Positions 35,923 to 43,263 of a stretch of 51,000 nt of DNA are shown piece after piece. The stretch lies in assembly GCA_020853575.1 (NCBI GenBank), contig JADYYP010000052.1, forward strand, positions 1 through 51,000, in the 5' to 3' direction. Source of the stretch: Planctomycetota bacterium. Its GTDB lineage: Bacteria; Planctomycetota; UBA1135; GCA-002686595. Positions within the stretch are counted from its first letter, which is position 1. Every line of letters begins with the position of its first letter. Both the position numbers and the translations under genes were made by a program. The notes under the pieces were generated by a model that was not told the DNA's origin, did no database searches, and worked only from the letters and a program-made list of their open reading frames with translations.

Positions 35923-37016
35923 ACCGGCGGCAAGTGGTTCGAGAGGCAGCTCCACGACTCGCCGCGATCGGCGGAGACGAAGGCGTTGCCCGTGGTGCTG
36001 GCGAAGCACAGCGTGTCGCCTGCGAGATCGAGCGCGTGCCGCAGCACGATGTCGAAGCTCGCACCAGACGGTAGGCCGCGCGTCAGCGTCTGCCAGCTCG
36101 CGCCAGCGTCCTGCGTGCGCGCCACGCACAACACGCGCTTGTGCGCCAGGCGTTTCTGATCCGACTCGCCAGGCACGACCCAGGCGCTGCGCGGGTCGTG
36201 CTCGTCGACCGCGATCGGGAAGCCGAAGCGCGCCGGGCCGTCCTTCTGCGAGACGTCGATCCAACTGCGCGCGCCGTCGGCGCTGGTGAAGATGCCGAAG
36301 TGGTTCTGCATCCACAGTCGATCGGGTTCCGCGGGGCACAGCGTGACGAAGTGCGGATCGTGGCCGAACTCCCCGTGCGGTTCGGGCGCGTAGTCGTTGC
36401 GCAGTCCCTTGGTGCGCGATTGCCATGTACGGCCGTCGTCGACGGTCTCGAACACCCCCGCGCTCGAGACTGCGATCAAGACTCGCTTGGAATTGCGCGG
36501 GTCGACGACGATCGAGTGGATGCCGGCGAGATCGCGGCCACCGCCGCTCCAGAACTCCATCCGCGAGGGGTGATTCCACAATCCCTCGCACAACGTCCAA
36601 CTGGCACCGCTGTCGTCGCTCACGAACAGTCCGCCGGGCTCCGTACCGAGGTACACGCGGCCAGGTTGATCGGCTCCGCCAGGCTGGAACACCCACAGGT
36701 AGCGCAACACCGCTGGAATGCGCTTGCGCTCGCCCATGCCCGGAAAACCATCGACGACTTCCGCTCCGTCGGGGTATTTCGGCGCCGGCAGCTCTTCCCA
36801 GGTTTCGCCGCGGTCGCGCGAGCGCGAGAGCTTCTGCCCCCAGTGGCCGTGGTCGATGCACGCCCAGCAGGCGCCGTCGCGCGGATCGACGGCGGCGTAG
36901 GCGATCGGATTGCCTTCGTGCGCGACGCGCGCGAGCTCGTAGCGGCCGTTGCGCCGCTCGTACCACAGGAGTCCCTTGCGGGTGCCGAGGAGCAGGGAGT
37001 CGCCGCGCTGGGTCAT
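35901..37016 (-). CDS. BNR/Asp-box beta-propeller protein (sialidase-fold)
   Basis: 371 residues, no signal peptide. Six Asp-box motifs (S-x-D-x-G-x-[ST]-W) space a seven- or eight-bladed propeller: SRDRGETW, SDDSGASW, TVDDGRTW, SADGARSW, TQDAGASW and SADRGESW. The catalytic Arg triad and Tyr/Glu pair of true sialidases are not recognisable, so 'sialidase' would be overcalling. Start spacing fits GGAGG built from the last two codons of the upstream MoaD-like gene, so the two are translationally coupled. Cytosolic location is implied by the missing signal. Confidence 0.85.
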   Translation of the reverse strand: MTQRGDSLLLGTRKGLLWYERRNGRYELARVAHEGNPIAYAAVDPRDGACWACIDHGHWGQKLSRSRDRGETWEELPAPKYPDGAEVVDGFPGMGERKRIPAVLRYLWVFQPGGADQPGRVYLGTEPGGLFVSDDSGASWTLCEGLWNHPSRMEFWSGGGRDLAGIHSIVVDPRNSKRVLIAVSSAGVFETVDDGRTWQSRTKGLRNDYAPEPHGEFGHDPHFVTLCPAEPDRLWMQNHFGIFTSADGARSWIDVSQKDGPARFGFPIAVDEHDPRSAWVVPGESDQKRLAHKRVLCVARTQDAGASWQTLTRGLPSGASFDIVLRHALDLAGDTLCFASTTGNAFVSADRGESWSCLSNHLPPVYSVRFA

Positions 37017-37019
37017 CGA

Positions 37020-37292
37020 TCAACCTCCGGAGAGTGCTTGGAACACGTGCACCACGCTGTTGGAACGGAGCGCATCGCTCAGGGTCGCGCGGTCGAACAC
37101 CGCGACCTTGTCGACGTAGATCACGACGTGCTGCCGCAGGCGCCCGCGGTCGTCGACGAGATAGCTGGCCAGGCCGGCATGCCGCAGGTCGAGCGCCTTC
37201 ACCAGCTCCGCCACGCTCGCGGATTCGATCTCGCACGAGCGCAGCTCGGGGAAATAGCGCTTGAGGTGCGGAGTGAAATGCACGGTCGCCAT
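37020..37292 (-). CDS. MoaD/ThiS-family beta-grasp protein with C-terminal Gly-Gly
   Basis: 90 residues. A ubiquitin-like fold of the sulfur-carrier family: VHFTPHLKRYF strand one, SVAELVKALD helix, VVIYVDKVAV strand, and a C-terminal FQALSGG ending in the Gly-Gly that these proteins use for adenylation, thiocarboxylation or conjugation. No MoeB/ThiF-type E1 enzyme or cofactor gene is adjacent. It is followed by the BNR protein three bases after its stop. Conserved pairing with BNR propellers occurs in other bacteria (recalled, not checked). It is neither clearly moaD nor thiS by context. Confidence 0.85.
   Translation of the reverse strand: MATVHFTPHLKRYFPELRSCEIESASVAELVKALDLRHAGLASYLVDDRGRLRQHVVIYVDKVAVFDRATLSDALRSNSVVHVFQALSGG
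37024..37028 (-). promoter_or_regulatory. Shine-Dalgarno site inside the Gly-Gly codons of the MoaD-like gene
   Basis: GGAGG spans the last two codons (GGA GGT) of the 90-residue protein and lies seven bases from the ATG of the BNR gene. Confidence 0.7.
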
Positions 37293-37341
37293 CGCGCGCT
37301 GAAGCTAGCGGGGAGCCGCGAACGTGCGCAAGCGGCGGCCG

Positions 37342-38691
37342 TCAGTCTTCGGTGTAGCCGAGCTTGCGCAAGGCCTCGCGGTGTTCGAGCTCCGTGTCGC
37401 CCGCGGAAGACGGAGCGGAAGGAGTCGGTGCACGAGTCGTCGCCGCGCGCACGGCGCGCAGCGTGCCCCGCATCTCGGCCAACTCGCGCTCGCGCCCGAC
37501 GAACACGTCGCGGCTCTCGCTCGGGTCTTGCGCGAGATCGAACGCGCTCCATGCGTCGCGCTCGACGTCCCAATGCAGCTTGAGCGACTCGCGCACGAGC
37601 GCCAGGTGCAGCCGCTGGGGATGTGCGTCGTAGTAGCGCGAGCTCAGCACGAGATCGCGCGGCGCCAAGCGCGCGTCGGAGGAGCGCAGAAGCGGGGCGA
37701 GGGAGACTCCCCGCGCGTCGGGAAGCGGTCTCAGGTCGCACAGCTCGACCAGCGTCGGGGCAATGTCGAGCAAGCACGCGACAGCGCCTTCCACGCGGCC
37801 TGAGAACGAGCCATCGAGCGCTACCCAGGCCATCGGGACGCGCACCATCTCCTCGAAAACGTTCGCGTTGTGGCCTTGCGCGCCGTGCTGCATGAAGGCC
37901 TCGCCGTGGTCCGCGGTCCACAGCGCCAACGCCCGCGCGCCGCGCGGAGTGCGTTGCACGTCGTCCAGGAATGCGCCGACACGCGCATCGGCGTAAGCGA
38001 TGTTCTCGTCGTACAGCGCGCACAGGCGCTGCACGTCCTCGTGGTCCGGAGCCAGCCCGTCCTTGTGGATGCGGCGTGCGCTGGCGATCGAGCCGTCGAC
38101 CGCGCTTTCGCTCGGTGTGCTGAATCGGCCGCGGAACGGCGCCGGAGGTTGGTAGGGCATGTGCGGCGGAGTGAGGTGCACGTAGAGGAACAGCGGCGCG
38201 TCGCCGTCGGCGCTCCACTCGCGCCGCGCGCGCTCGAGCGCCGCGTCGCAGCTCGAGTTCGAGCCATCGAGCACGCTGTACGCATCGAATCCGCGGCCCA
38301 ACCCCGCGCGACTCCCGAGCACAGGCGTCTGCACGATCGCCGCGGTGCGGTAGCCGCGAGCGCGGAACGACTCGGCCAGCGTCGGCCAGCGCTCGTCGAG
38401 GCGTTGCTCGAGGGAGCGCAACGAGTGCGACTCCTGGGGCAGGCTGGTGAACACGCTCGCCACCGACGGCAGCGTCCAGGAACTCTGCGCATAGGCGCGT
38501 TCGAAGCGCACTCCGCGTTGCGCGAAGCGATCGAAGTGCGGCGTCGTGTCGCGCGCCGCTCCGTAGCTCCCGACGTGTGCGGCCGCGAGCGAGTCGCTGA
38601 CCACGATCAGCACCGAGCGGGGATTGGGCTCCGGGGCGCAGGCGGCGGCCAGCGCCGCGAGCAGTGTGAGAACCAGATGGAGTGCGCGCAC
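37342..38691 (-). CDS. sulfatase-like lipoprotein (alkaline phosphatase superfamily)
   Basis: 449 residues, GTG start, with lipoprotein signal and lipobox LAAAC (LTLLAALAAACAPEP). The sulfatase fold is clear: VLIVVSDSLAAAHVGSYG (metal site 1), WTADHGEAFMQHG (the D-H metal pair), and a C-terminal beta domain. The position of the formylglycine cysteine/serine in C/S-x-P-S-R reads T-L-P-S-V (AQSSWTLPSVAS), so there is no classic FGly site. It belongs to the 'WTLPS' subgroup, where Thr could be the nucleophile as in phosphodi- and monoesterases of the superfamily. The substrate is unknown. The gene is divergent from nnrE by 35 bases. Confidence 0.85.
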   Translation of the reverse strand: MRALHLVLTLLAALAAACAPEPNPRSVLIVVSDSLAAAHVGSYGAARDTTPHFDRFAQRGVRFERAYAQSSWTLPSVASVFTSLPQESHSLRSLEQRLDERWPTLAESFRARGYRTAAIVQTPVLGSRAGLGRGFDAYSVLDGSNSSCDAALERARREWSADGDAPLFLYVHLTPPHMPYQPPAPFRGRFSTPSESAVDGSIASARRIHKDGLAPDHEDVQRLCALYDENIAYADARVGAFLDDVQRTPRGARALALWTADHGEAFMQHGAQGHNANVFEEMVRVPMAWVALDGSFSGRVEGAVACLLDIAPTLVELCDLRPLPDARGVSLAPLLRSSDARLAPRDLVLSSRYYDAHPQRLHLALVRESLKLHWDVERDAWSAFDLAQDPSESRDVFVGRERELAEMRGTLRAVRAATTRAPTPSAPSSAGDTELEHREALRKLGYTED

Positions 38692-38726
38692 GGCGGTGCG
38701 AGCTATGCTCGCGCGTCCATTCTCCC

Positions 38727-39431
38727 ATGAAGGAAGCGCTCCGTCTGTCGCGCGCCCAGCTGCGCGAGCTCGATCGCCGCGCCGTGGAGCTTTTCGGGGT
38801 GCCGAGCTGCATCCTGATGGAGAACGCCGGACGACAGGCCGCCGAGCGCATTCTCGGCGCGCTGCGCGCCCAGAGTCTCGCGGGCCGGCGCGGGGCTCCG
38901 CCGTGGAGCGTCGCGATCCTGTGCGGGAGCGGCAACAACGCGGGCGACGGCTACGTCGTCGCGCGCCACTTGCACATCGCCGGCGTCCGCGTCGAGTGTT
39001 TCAGCGTGTGCGACGGCGCGCGGCTCGCGGGCGACGCAGCGCTGCAGCGCCGCATCGTCGAAGCGCTCGGAATCCGCGTGGAGTCCATCGCTCACACCGA
39101 GGAGCTCGGGCGTGCCCGGGTCCGCTGGCGCGTCGACGCCTTGGTGGACGCGCTGCTCGGTACCGGAGCAATGGGGCCCCCGCGGCCCGAGTTCGCGGCC
39201 GCCATCGAGGCCTTCGAGGCCACGCAGGGGCCGCTCAAGGTCGCGCTCGACCTGCCCTCGGGGATGGACGCGGACACCGGCGGCGCGCCCGGAGCCTGCG
39301 TCCGGGCCGAGCTCACGGTCACTTTCGCGGCACTGAAGCTCGGATTCGACGCGCCGGGCGCCTCGGCCTTCACCGGGGTCGTGTTCCTGGCCGACATCGG
39401 CGTGCCGCCGGCGCAAGTGCTCGAGCAGTGA
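38727..39431 (+). CDS. nnrE: NAD(P)H-hydrate epimerase (YjeF N-terminal domain type)
   Basis: 234 residues. It epimerises damaged NAD(P)HX so the dehydratase can repair it. GSGNNAGDGYVVARHL is the nucleotide loop, ALDLPSGMDADTG the catalytic Asp region, and TVTFAALKLGF the closing strand. The C-terminal ADP-dependent dehydratase (NnrD) domain found in fused forms is absent and is not elsewhere in the window. The ATG was chosen because homology starts within ten residues. It is followed 94 bases later, on the same strand, by the candidate selenoprotein. Confidence 0.92.
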   Translation: MKEALRLSRAQLRELDRRAVELFGVPSCILMENAGRQAAERILGALRAQSLAGRRGAPPWSVAILCGSGNNAGDGYVVARHLHIAGVRVECFSVCDGARLAGDAALQRRIVEALGIRVESIAHTEELGRARVRWRVDALVDALLGTGAMGPPRPEFAAAIEAFEATQGPLKVALDLPSGMDADTGGAPGACVRAELTVTFAALKLGFDAPGASAFTGVVFLADIGVPPAQVLEQ

Positions 39432-39525
39432 CGCAATCCCAACCCGGTACGCGCGGGCACCGCGTTGCGGGTGCGCGGGCCGAGGTGTAGCGTCATCCGG
39501 AGGTCCAATCCCCTCGGAGTCACTC

Positions 39526-40518
39526 ATGAAGCTCACAACTCTCACGCTCGCCGCGCTGACCTTGGGCGGTGCCGCTGCGCTGGCGTTCTCCGCGAGCGCG
39601 CCCGGCCTCGAAGGCAAGCCCGTCGAGTACACCTTCCGCCAAGCGCCGGTCAACGCGCTCGGCATCCGCAGCATGGCCGATCTGCGCGGCAAGCCGATCG
39701 TCATCGACTTCTGGGGCAAGAACTGAGGCAGCTGCATCGGGGGGTCCGTGCCGGCCTCCGTGAAGCTGCAAGAAGAGTTCGGCGACGATGTCCAAGTGAT
39801 CTTCGTCCACTGCCAAGCTCCGCCGCAGGACGAGTGGGAAGCGTTCGCCTGGAAGATGAAGTGGATGGGCAACGGCGCGCTGTGGACCGAAGAGCGCCCG
39901 CTCAACACGATCGGTGAAGGTCTGCCCGAGACGGCCGTGATCGGCATCGACGGCAGCGTGCTCCTGCAGGGCTATCCGGGCGACTTCGGCAAGAAGTTGC
40001 ACGAGACCGTCGCGGCCGAGATCAAGAAGGCCAAGGACGCGCCGGACGGGACGCCCAAGGAGCTCGCCAAGCCCTGGCAGCTCTTCAACAAGGGCGATGT
40101 CGCCGGGGCGCTGGCCGAGTGCGACAAGTTGGCGAGCGAGGACGCGACCGCGCTCAAGTCGCGGTTCGTCAAGCTCACGCTGGCCAAGGTGGAGCGCGCG
40201 CAACGCATGCTCGACTCTGGCTACGTCGCCGAAGCAGAGAAACTGCTGGGCGCGCTGGACAAGGTCGCCAAGGCCAATCCAGAGATCGCCGAGAAGCTCG
40301 CGACCCAAACGGCGCGCTTGGCGACGCCGGAGATGGCGCAAGAGCGCGACGCGGGCAAGGCCTTCGCGAACTTCGTGGGCAAGATCGCCAAGGAAAAGCC
40401 GTTCGAGGAAGGCAACGTCAAGAAGGCCGCTTCGATCGCGGAGAAGTTCAAGGGCACCAAGACCGCCGAGCGTGCCGCGCGTTTCGTGGCGCTCGCCAAG
40501 GTCAAGGTCGCCATGTGA
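39526..40518 (+). CDS. candidate selenoprotein: exported thioredoxin-like protein with Sec-Gly-Ser-Cys
   Basis: Read through an in-frame TGA (39724-39726), this is one 330-residue protein. Residues 1-26 are a signal peptide. Residues 30-190 form a thioredoxin/TlpA fold: KPIVIDFWGKN, then TGA at residue 67, then GSCIGGSVPASVKLQEEF; the cis-proline strand is LPETAVIGIDGSVLLQGYPG. The TGA takes the place of the first Cys in FW..WCGxC, giving U-G-S-C with the resolving Cys70 kept. Residues 190-330 are alpha-helical, TPR-like. GGAG precedes the ATG. A hairpin suited to be a bacterial SECIS starts directly after the TGA. A simple nonsense mutation or sequencing error is less likely, because both sides stay open and the residue is the catalytic one. 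It would act as a periplasmic thiol-disulfide or peroxide reductant. Confidence 0.82.
39724..39726 (+). other. in-frame TGA, proposed selenocysteine codon (residue 67)
   Basis: The codon falls between ...FWGKN and GSCIGG. Elsewhere in the window TGA is used as an ordinary stop, including at several overlapping junctions, so a reassigned genetic code is excluded and context-dependent recoding is needed. Confidence 0.8.
39727..39756 (+). promoter_or_regulatory. candidate bacterial SECIS hairpin
   Basis: Immediately 3' of the TGA. Lower stem GGC (39727-39729) with GCC (39754-39756), then C39732-G39753; upper stem GCA (39734-39736) with TGC (39749-39751), a single bulged T39737, CGG (39738-39740) with CCG (39746-39748), and apical loop GGGGT (39741-39745). 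A bulged U below a short stem capped by a loop with GU resembles the E. coli fdhF element that SelB binds, though the loop sits about three bases closer to the UGA. The pairing was drawn by eye. Confidence 0.65.
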
Positions 40519-40569
40519 GCGCCGCGGCGCGCGGGATGTCCGCGGGCCGCACGCTCTCCGTCTCTCGCG

Positions 40570-40610
40570 CGGCGAGCCCGGGCCAGGCGCCAGGGCTCGC
40601 CGAAGCGTTT
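40570..40610 (+). terminator. intrinsic terminator after the selenoprotein gene
   Basis: CGGCGAGCCC (40570-40579) and GGGCTCGCCG (40593-40602) form a perfect 10-bp stem with a 13-base loop, followed by AAGCG and TTTT (40607-40610). It ends the plus-strand transcript just before the convergent stop at 40611. Confidence 0.75.
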
Positions 40611-41951
40611 TCAGCGGCCGCCTTCCTTGGGCTTGTCGTCGGGCTTGGCCTTGTCGTCGGATTTGGGCGCGAGCTCCGCGAGGCGCTCGGAGTCGGCCAT
40701 CGTCCCGGCGATGCGCACGCCACCCTTGCACAGGGTGTCGGGTGACAGCTCGACCGCCAGATTGGGATTGGAAGCCGAGCCGTTGCCCGGCGGGGGATCG
40801 AGCTCGAGCGCGACGGTCTTGCCACCGCTGACGAAGCGGTTCTTGCCGCGGATGCGCACGTCCTTGCAACCCGAGATCGAGACCACCGCGCGGTCGCCGC
40901 AGCCCGCCGCGAACTCGAAGTCGTTGCCGTCGAGGATCAGGGTCCCGTTGCGTTCTCCGCGCGCGTCCCAGGCGACGAACGCACCGCTGCCATAGGGCAC
41001 GCCTTCACGCGTCAGCGACTTGAGGCGCTGGTCGAAGCCGGCGCGGAAGCGGTTGTTCTCGAAGATCGCCACGCCCGAGTGCCGTCCGCCGAGCGTGAAG
41101 GCCGAGCCGCCCTTGTAGTCGTCGCCGCGCGCAATGCCGACGTCCTCGACCGTGCAGTTGCGGACCAGGATCGTGCCCACGCCCGGCGGGCCCCAGTCGG
41201 CGCGCGCCACGAACTGTACGAAGGTCCGCCCCAGGCGCGACGCGTCGACGTTCTCGATGGTGATGTCGCCGCGCGCGTTCTGCAGGTAGAAGCCGTGCTC
41301 GTGGCGTGTGTTGCGCACATAGGAGCGCCGGCGCACGCCGCGGAACTCGAAGTCCTTCAGGCTGTGGCCCCACATGCCCCACTTCGAGTTCGCGCCCTGG
41401 CCGGTGAGGTGATCGAAGCCGCCCTCGAGATTGCAGTCGAGGAAGCGAAAGCCCTCGTGCAGCTCGTTTTCGCCGCACTTGTAGAACATCACGCCCGCGC
41501 GGTAGCCACAGACGATGGTCAGGCCCTCGAAGGTGATGAAGCCGCAGCGCACCTGTTGGGTGATCGCGATCGTGTCGCCGCCGCTGCCGGGGAGCACGCG
41601 CACCTCGCCGAGCGCGCGCACCACGATCGGCATGGTGCGCGTGCCCCCCGATGTGTTGGCGTTCCACTCGGCGTTCTTCGCGAAGCCCACGCCGAACGAC
41701 GGATAGTCTCCGGGCGCGAGCTCGATCAACCCGCCCGGTGCGCAACGCTGCAGCGCCTGCGCGATCGGGTTCTTGGCAGGCTGCGGCGCGCCGACGCCGG
41801 TCGAGATGGTGCTCGGCGTGCAGCGGATCGAGGTGACTTTCTGCGGAGCTTGCTGCGGACTCCCGCCGCGGCGTGGTTCGTCGCGGCGCTCTAATTGGAC
41901 GAGCACCGCGAGCACGGCGAGGACGAACGCAGGCAGCGAGACATGGAGCAT
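40611..41951 (-). CDS. exported right-handed beta-helix protein
   Basis: 446 residues with a signal peptide (LHVSLPAFVLAVLAVLVQL). From about residue 60 onward the sequence is made of beta-helix coils: ALQRCAPGGLIELAPGDYP, FITFEGLTIVCGYRAGVMF, ITIENVDASRLG, ILVRNCTVEDVG, VAIFENNRFRAG and LILDGNDFEFAAG. Parallel beta-helix proteins of this kind are polysaccharide lyases or binding proteins; I see no lyase catalytic motif. The C-terminus is a short Lys/Asp/Pro tail. ATG 41951 gives the cleanest signal peptide; ATG 41981 is an alternative. The gene is divergent from the oxidoreductase gene by 137 bases. Confidence 0.8.
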   Translation of the reverse strand: MLHVSLPAFVLAVLAVLVQLERRDEPRRGGSPQQAPQKVTSIRCTPSTISTGVGAPQPAKNPIAQALQRCAPGGLIELAPGDYPSFGVGFAKNAEWNANTSGGTRTMPIVVRALGEVRVLPGSGGDTIAITQQVRCGFITFEGLTIVCGYRAGVMFYKCGENELHEGFRFLDCNLEGGFDHLTGQGANSKWGMWGHSLKDFEFRGVRRRSYVRNTRHEHGFYLQNARGDITIENVDASRLGRTFVQFVARADWGPPGVGTILVRNCTVEDVGIARGDDYKGGSAFTLGGRHSGVAIFENNRFRAGFDQRLKSLTREGVPYGSGAFVAWDARGERNGTLILDGNDFEFAAGCGDRAVVSISGCKDVRIRGKNRFVSGGKTVALELDPPPGNGSASNPNLAVELSPDTLCKGGVRIAGTMADSERLAELAPKSDDKAKPDDKPKEGGR

Positions 41952-42088
41952 CGGCGCGTGACCCAGGGGAGCGTCGATCATCGGCGCAAAAGCGCGGGAC
42001 CGCAAACACCGTCTGGCGGCATCCGCAACGCGCACTCGCTACGCTAGCCCGACCGCGCCGCGTGCGCGCCCTGCCCGAAGGAAGTTCC

Positions 42089-43243
42089 ATGCCCCGTCCG
42101 TTCCCGATCGCGCTGATCGGCCAGCGTTTCATGGGCCGTGCCCACTCGAATGCCTGGTCGCAGGTCTCCAAGTTCTTCGACCTCGAGCTGCAGCCCGTGC
42201 TGCACACCGTCGCCGCGCGCGACCGCGAGGGTCTCGAGCCCTTCGCGCGGCGCTGGGGCTGGAAGAACGCGTGTTCGGATTGGCGCGAGCTGGCGGCGCA
42301 GCCGGAGATCGAGCTGGTCGACATCGGCACGCCCAACGACGTGCACCGCGAGCAGGCGCTGGCCTTGCTCGCCGCGGGCAAGCACGTCGCGTGCGAGAAG
42401 CCGCTCGCGGGCACGCTCGAGGACGCGCGCGCGATGGTCGATGCCGCCAAGCGCGCAGCCAAGAAGGGCGTGCGCACCTTCGTGTGGTTCAATTACCGGC
42501 GCTGCCCCGCGGTCGCGCTCGCGCAGCGGCTGATCCGCGAGGGTCGGCTCGGAGCGCTGTACCACGTCCGCGCCCGCTATCTCCAGAGCTGGGGCGGTCC
42601 GCAGACACCGCTGCTGTGGCGTTTCCAGAAGAAGTTCGCGGGAACCGGCGCGCACGGCGACCTCAACGCGCACATCGTCGACATGGCGCGCTTCCTGAGC
42701 GGCGAGGAGATCGTCGAAGTGCACGGCGCGATCGAACGCACGTTCGTCAAGGAGCGCGAGATCCCGGGCTCCCCTGGCAAGCGCGGCAAGAGCGATGTCG
42801 ATGATTGCGTGCTGTTCCTGGCCAGCTTCTCCGGTGGCGCGACGGCCAGCTTCGAGGCCACGCGGCTTGCGCACGGCCACCAAAACGACAACGGCATCGA
42901 GATCAACGGCGAGAAGGGCTCGCTGCGCTTCGGCTTCGAGGACATGAACGTGCTCGAGTTGTGCGAGGCCGGCGACGCGCGCACGGGCGGTTGGAAGCGC
43001 ATCATGTGCACGTCCGCGGGCAACCACCCCTATGCCGCAGCGTGGTGGCCCGACGCGCACGTGATCGGTTACGAGCACGGCTTCACCAACATGGCGGCGG
43101 ACATCTGCCGCGTGCTCGCCGGCGGGGAAGCCGAGGTTCCGTTGCCCGATTTCGCCGACGCCTATCAGACGCAGCGCGTGCTCGAGGCTGCGCTGCTCAG
43201 CGCGCGCAAGCGCTGCGCCGTCAAGCTCTCGAGTGTGAAGTAG
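42089..43243 (+). CDS. Gfo/Idh/MocA-family oxidoreductase
   Basis: 384 residues. The N-terminal Rossmann fold begins ALIGQRFMGRAHSNAW, with IGTPNDVHREQALALLAAGKHVACEKPLAG, the EKP lysine being the usual catalytic or NAD-contacting residue. The C-terminal alpha/beta domain has GAHGDLNAHIVDMARFLSGE with the family HxxD-type active site. Such enzymes use NAD(P)(H) on sugars, inositols or derivatives. GAAGGAAG precedes the ATG. It is followed 20 bases later by a sugar isomerase-like gene, suggesting a two-step sugar pathway. No signal peptide; cytosolic. Confidence 0.92.
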   Translation: MPRPFPIALIGQRFMGRAHSNAWSQVSKFFDLELQPVLHTVAARDREGLEPFARRWGWKNACSDWRELAAQPEIELVDIGTPNDVHREQALALLAAGKHVACEKPLAGTLEDARAMVDAAKRAAKKGVRTFVWFNYRRCPAVALAQRLIREGRLGALYHVRARYLQSWGGPQTPLLWRFQKKFAGTGAHGDLNAHIVDMARFLSGEEIVEVHGAIERTFVKEREIPGSPGKRGKSDVDDCVLFLASFSGGATASFEATRLAHGHQNDNGIEINGEKGSLRFGFEDMNVLELCEAGDARTGGWKRIMCTSAGNHPYAAAWWPDAHVIGYEHGFTNMAADICRVLAGGEAEVPLPDFADAYQTQRVLEAALLSARKRCAVKLSSVK

Positions 43244-43263
43244 CTGCCCCACAGGAGTGCACC

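Noticed and set aside
35901..37016. Functional sialidase
   Set aside because: Asp boxes give the propeller fold only. The catalytic arginine triad and Tyr/Glu pair are not recognisable and there is no signal peptide.
39748..40518. Separate 256-residue protein starting at GTG 39748
   Set aside because: It would begin inside the thioredoxin fold, with no signal peptide and no ribosome binding site, and the upstream 66 codons match the missing half. Read-through is the simpler reading.
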